From assembly GCA_900545865.1 (NCBI GenBank), contig URAN01000027.1:1-36765 (forward strand): a stretch of DNA of 36,765 nt, given 5' to 3'. This document shows, in pieces, positions 33,700-36,765 of the stretch. Below the pieces are notes generated by a model. It was not told where the DNA came from, ran no database searches, and saw only the letters and a list, made by a program, of their open reading frames with translations. The DNA comes from an uncultured Eubacteriales bacterium. Lineage in GTDB: Bacteria; Bacillota; Clostridia; Monoglobales; Monoglobaceae. The stretch's first letter is position 1. Each line of letters begins with the position of its first letter. Both the position numbers and the translations under genes were made by a program.

Positions 33700-35673
33700 T
33701 TATACTGTCTTATAAAAATAGAGTTTTGCTGTGCGCTTTTCAGGGATATGTACCGAAAAGCCGTTCTCAATCAGTTTTTTGCCGCTGATTTTCACCACTT
33801 CATCAGTATCCGCATCGCAGAAAACATAGGTTTTACCCGACTGTATTGCAAAAAGTGTAAAACTTGCGTCCGTATACGGTGCATCCTCACGGCGGAACAC
33901 CTGAACAATTCCGTCCCCCTTATCGGGGCGGTCATACTGTGCCGCCGACCATATATCGGTGCGTTCGCTGATTTGGGTCAGCGGATAAAAATCCTCATAA
34001 AAATACGGACGTACTTTTAAGTATTCTTCGCTCATCTTTTTAATCCAAAGCATTTGTTCGGGACTGCCGAATTGCGACCTTTCCGAAAAGCTGTAGTTTG
34101 TGGTAAGCGCACCGGCATAGGCACTTCTTATTCTATACATATCGCCCCATTCACGTCCGCTTCCCGTGCCCGAATACGGCATCCATGATGCGAATGACAT
34201 ATTATGCATCTGAGCAATTTCGCACCGATAATTTGCCGGGCATTGAGCATCACTTCTCCAAAGCGGAACGGAACGGCGCAGGGTTTCGATATCAATCCTT
34301 CTGCCACCGCTCGCACAATTATCAATCATCAAATGCGGAAAGCGTTCCAAAAGTGCGTCCCATAGACGATACAACCCCATAATGTGTTTTATTTCGCTGA
34401 TTCCGATGCGATCTTCGGTATCATTTTTGCGCCAATACGGCAACGGCGAGATATTAAAGTCCTGTCTGTAATAGTGAAGATTCAATTTTTCGATTAATTC
34501 CACCAGCGTATCAAAGCAATAGTTCCACGCAGACTCATCACCGAGATTCAATAACAGATTTGGACTTTTTGGCTCTTCGGGAACAAGAAAATACTCAGGG
34601 TGATCTTTCGCTATCGGTGTTGTATTGATGATACGTTCGGGTTCAATCCATAATAAAAATCTTTTTCCCGCTGCCGAAATTCCCTCAGAAATATCAAGCA
34701 GACCGTTGGGGTGCAAGTGCGGATTTATTCGCCAGTCGCCGGTATGGTAACCCCAATTCCCCTCAAACTCATCCGGTGACGGTTTCTCTCCCATACCGTA
34801 CCAACCGGCATCCATCCAAACGTCATCAAACGGAATTTCATACTCATTTATTTTTTGAATTCGACTCTTTACAGCGGAATCCGACATACCGCCCCATATT
34901 CCGGCACAGAATACGCCCCCGGTATCGCGATCGGGTTTTCCGATAAGTGAAAATTCTTTTTTTACCAGTCTGCGCCACTGATTTTGCGCTTGTATCACCG
35001 TACCCGTATATGTCATTATTACGATTGAAGAAGTGCGGATTTTTTCGCCCGGCAAAAGCCGAAAATGTGTTTCTTGAACCTTTGTGCGAATACGAACACC
35101 CTCATCCGTTCTGTCCAGTTCGCACTGCCACTGCCCCGTCCAGCCAATCGCAAAGATTACACCCTTATCTTCTCTTTTGATATTGAAAAATGGTGCACGG
35201 GTTTCGGAAGAGCGTCCGCCTGTGGGCGCATAGCTTTGGTGCGGCTGATCGGGTGTTAAGTGATACGGAAGAAAGTTACCTCCGTTGACCTCATCGGGAT
35301 CGGCATAAAACTCATAAGGCTTCCAATTCGAGCCGTTGGGAGCATACACCTTCATTACCTTGTCCTTATCCGCCTCATAAGCAGTATAGCCTTTCTTTTC
35401 ATCTTTTTCAAACGGAACAACATAGTCACAATCCCAAATGTCCGATAAGATTTTCGTCGGCTCTGAACCGGTATTTTCAAACCAATTCACCCACTCGTAT
35501 GCATTGCCGCTATGCTTTTTGGCAATATTGGTAACCTTTAACCCGTCCGACAACGCCAGCTCAGTAATGATTTCATTTTCATTCTCGCTAACCATTTTTT
35601 GAACTTCGCAATTCCAAATACTTTTTCCGTCATACAAAAATGAAAATAAATTCTGTTTCTTCAAAAATTCCAT
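33700..35673 (-). CDS. Alpha-galactosidase (GH36)
   Basis: Hydrolyses terminal alpha-1,6-galactose from melibiose, raffinose and related sugars. The 657-residue protein has an N-terminal beta-sandwich (~1-240) and the catalytic barrel: VWMDAGWYG at ~285, nucleophile Asp405 in YYRQDFN, NCASGGRRIDIETLRRS at ~452, and acid/base Asp475 in WRSDAQC. It is somewhat shorter than the ~720-730 of classical GH36 enzymes, mainly through the N-terminal region. No signal peptide is present, so it is cytosolic. GAAGGAAA precedes the ATG. It follows the EamA-type transporter gene by 40 bases and probably forms an operon with it. It lies within the presumed element, as cargo. Confidence 0.93.
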   Translation of the reverse strand: MEFLKKQNLFSFLYDGKSIWNCEVQKMVSENENEIITELALSDGLKVTNIAKKHSGNAYEWVNWFENTGSEPTKILSDIWDCDYVVPFEKDEKKGYTAYEADKDKVMKVYAPNGSNWKPYEFYADPDEVNGGNFLPYHLTPDQPHQSYAPTGGRSSETRAPFFNIKREDKGVIFAIGWTGQWQCELDRTDEGVRIRTKVQETHFRLLPGEKIRTSSIVIMTYTGTVIQAQNQWRRLVKKEFSLIGKPDRDTGGVFCAGIWGGMSDSAVKSRIQKINEYEIPFDDVWMDAGWYGMGEKPSPDEFEGNWGYHTGDWRINPHLHPNGLLDISEGISAAGKRFLLWIEPERIINTTPIAKDHPEYFLVPEEPKSPNLLLNLGDESAWNYCFDTLVELIEKLNLHYYRQDFNISPLPYWRKNDTEDRIGISEIKHIMGLYRLWDALLERFPHLMIDNCASGGRRIDIETLRRSVPLWRSDAQCPANYRCEIAQMHNMSFASWMPYSGTGSGREWGDMYRIRSAYAGALTTNYSFSERSQFGSPEQMLWIKKMSEEYLKVRPYFYEDFYPLTQISERTDIWSAAQYDRPDKGDGIVQVFRREDAPYTDASFTLFAIQSGKTYVFCDADTDEVVKISGKKLIENGFSVHIPEKRTAKLYFYKTV

Positions 35674-35713
35674 AAATTTTCCTTCTTTCTTTTAATTATA
35701 TAAAGTTTTTCTT

Positions 35714-36568
35714 TTAAAAAATAAACATAGCTGTGCCTATAACACAAAAGACCATTCCTATCCAAAGCTTTTTGGCAGGCTTTTCGCGGAAGAAAACCCA
35801 ACCTGTCAGAACACTCAGTGCTATACTGCCTCCCGATAACATAGGATACAGCACTGTTGCCGGAATTCTTTCCGCACCGAGTAACTGAAGTAAATATGAC
35901 GCACCGCCGATTACCGCCGAAAGAGCCACTGTGCCGAAACCCGCACCGCCGGAAATCAACTCTGAGCTATGACCTTTCATGCGTTCAGCAATAATTCCGA
36001 CCAATCCAAATAATGCCGTTGCCGCACCCGTCAACATTACAAATCCCGAGGTGGAAACCGTTTCGTTCGCCGATATTTGATGTTCTTTTGAGATTACGCT
36101 GCATAGTCCGTTCAAAAAAAACACGGCAACACACATCAAAATCTGTTTTTTGGGCGGACGTTCACTCAGGTTCATCAGAATCAGCGCCGCCGCAATCACA
36201 ACTAAACCTATTATGCGAAACGCGGTCAGCTGTTCATGCAGAAACACCGCTCCCCAAACATAGGGCACACACATACCGCCGAGCATAAGAAAGAGTGTGT
36301 ATACCGTCACTTGACTGACCTTTAAAATTTGCTGACCAAGCAGAATATAGCAAAAGCAAACAAACGCCATCATCGCAGCCATAATTGATGAATAAGCGGT
36401 TATTTCTAGCGAAAACCCGTTAATTGCCCAAAATATCAGCATTTTTAAAATTCCCGAAAGCAGGTTAAAGCGATAACCCGCCATCGGTGTCGCACCGCAC
36501 TTCCTTTGATAAACCTTGTTCAGCGAAAAATCCGTTGCCATTAGAATATCTGCCAAAACAATCCACAA
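35714..36568 (-). CDS. EamA/DMT-family transporter
   Basis: The 284-residue membrane protein has ten predicted membrane segments in two repeats of five, the drug/metabolite transporter layout; a conserved proline-containing helix end occurs in each half (FLHEQLTAFRIIGLVVIAAA and FFREKPAKKLWIGMVF). The substrate is unknown. Its place before an alpha-galactosidase suggests a sugar or sugar-derived compound, a weak inference. The start is unusual: the first standard in-frame start is TTG at 36568, 17 bases from a strong AAAGGAGG, while an AUA codon at 36577 sits at the ideal 8 bases. An ATG at 36585 is out of frame by one base, so a one-base indel is another explanation. Confidence 0.85.
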   Translation of the reverse strand: MWIVLADILMATDFSLNKVYQRKCGATPMAGYRFNLLSGILKMLIFWAINGFSLEITAYSSIMAAMMAFVCFCYILLGQQILKVSQVTVYTLFLMLGGMCVPYVWGAVFLHEQLTAFRIIGLVVIAAALILMNLSERPPKKQILMCVAVFFLNGLCSVISKEHQISANETVSTSGFVMLTGAATALFGLVGIIAERMKGHSSELISGGAGFGTVALSAVIGGASYLLQLLGAERIPATVLYPMLSGGSIALSVLTGWVFFREKPAKKLWIGMVFCVIGTAMFIF

Positions 36569-36627
36569 ATAATCTATTTTGCATACCTCCTTTTTCTTTA
36601 TTCTATCACAAGTTTTTTATATTTCTA

Positions 36628-36657
36628 TTGATTTTTCACCAAAAAGTATGCTATAAT
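36628..36657 (+). promoter_or_regulatory. Rightward promoter feeding off the window end
   Basis: TTGATT (36628-36633), 18 bases, TATAAT (36652-36657). Transcription would start at about the first base of the terminal repeat (36664) and run out of the window. Up to the window end I see only very short frames (for example TTG to TAA, MKIFLKNLIN, at ~36698), so this is probably the leader of a gene beyond the edge. Confidence 0.6.
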
Positions 36658-36663
36658 ATGCAT

Positions 36664-36694
36664 AGAGGTGACTAACTATTAAAAGTCAAGAGTT
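36664..36694 (+). repeat. Right copy of the 31-base inverted repeat shared by both window ends
   Basis: Exact reverse complement of positions 1-31. Here it begins at the predicted transcription start of a rightward promoter and is followed by an AT-rich tract and a possible short ORF. Both copies point outward from the window, which fits two copies of one repeated element, each lying across a window edge. Confidence 0.85.
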
Positions 36695-36765
36695 TTTTGA
36701 AAATTTTTTTAAAAAATTTAATAAACTAAAAAAGTGCATGGCAAACAAGCCCTGTATTGCAAGGA

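Noticed and set aside
1..36765. CRISPR arrays, tRNA and rRNA genes
   Set aside because: No regularly spaced repeat array, no cloverleaf with a TTCRANNC loop in the gaps, and no rRNA-like segment was seen by eye; a tRNAscan or Rfam run would settle this.

Overview
The window looks like chromosome of a spore-forming, low-to-moderate GC Clostridia-type Firmicute. The grounds are strong GGAGG-type ribosome binding sites with ATG, GTG and TTG starts, many U-tract terminators, two sporulation genes (a SpoIVFB-type protease and a 3' fragment of cotJC), a lysine riboswitch, a YolD/Y-family polymerase pair and a clostridial tig-clpP-clpX cluster. I did not try to name a genus.

Left part, 1-7.3 kb, all on the minus strand: a large c-di-GMP signalling protein (sensor-like N-terminus, GGDEF, receiver, HD-GYP); a short promoter-to-terminator unit that may encode a 15-residue peptide or a small RNA; an NhaC-family transporter under a lysine riboswitch, hence probably a lysine importer; and a YolD-like protein with a translesion DNA polymerase.

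Middle, 7.3-21 kb: metA (acetyl-CoA type by its Glu111), uppP and galM run rightward. A beta-glucoside PTS operon (EIIBCA plus 6-phospho-beta-glucosidase), enolase, O-acetylhomoserine sulfhydrylase (metY) and a LysR regulator run leftward. A LacX/YeaD-type mutarotase-like protein, argH with an odd duplicated leader, and a metallophosphoesterase run rightward. metA and metY together form the direct-sulfhydrylation route to homocysteine although they lie about 7 kb apart.

21-28.7 kb: trigger factor, clpP and clpX, with a hairpin-rich spacer before clpP; a leftward SpoIVFB-like intramembrane protease with a small membrane partner overlapping it by 4 bases; and the coupled radical SAM / DUF2344 pair.

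Right part, 28.9-36.8 kb, is the plastic region. It holds a CE7 acetyl esterase, an 81-base palindrome, two genes that have both lost their 5' ends and meet head to head at about 31.03 kb, and then the 3' end of cotJC cut exactly where a large serine recombinase gene begins. The recombinase is followed by a small ORF, a GH36 alpha-galactosidase and an EamA-type transporter up to the window edge, with no other cotJC half in view. The best reading is an integrative element inserted in a spore-coat gene, possibly one of the skin-like elements excised during sporulation. A 31-base sequence occurs at both ends of the window in inverted orientation.
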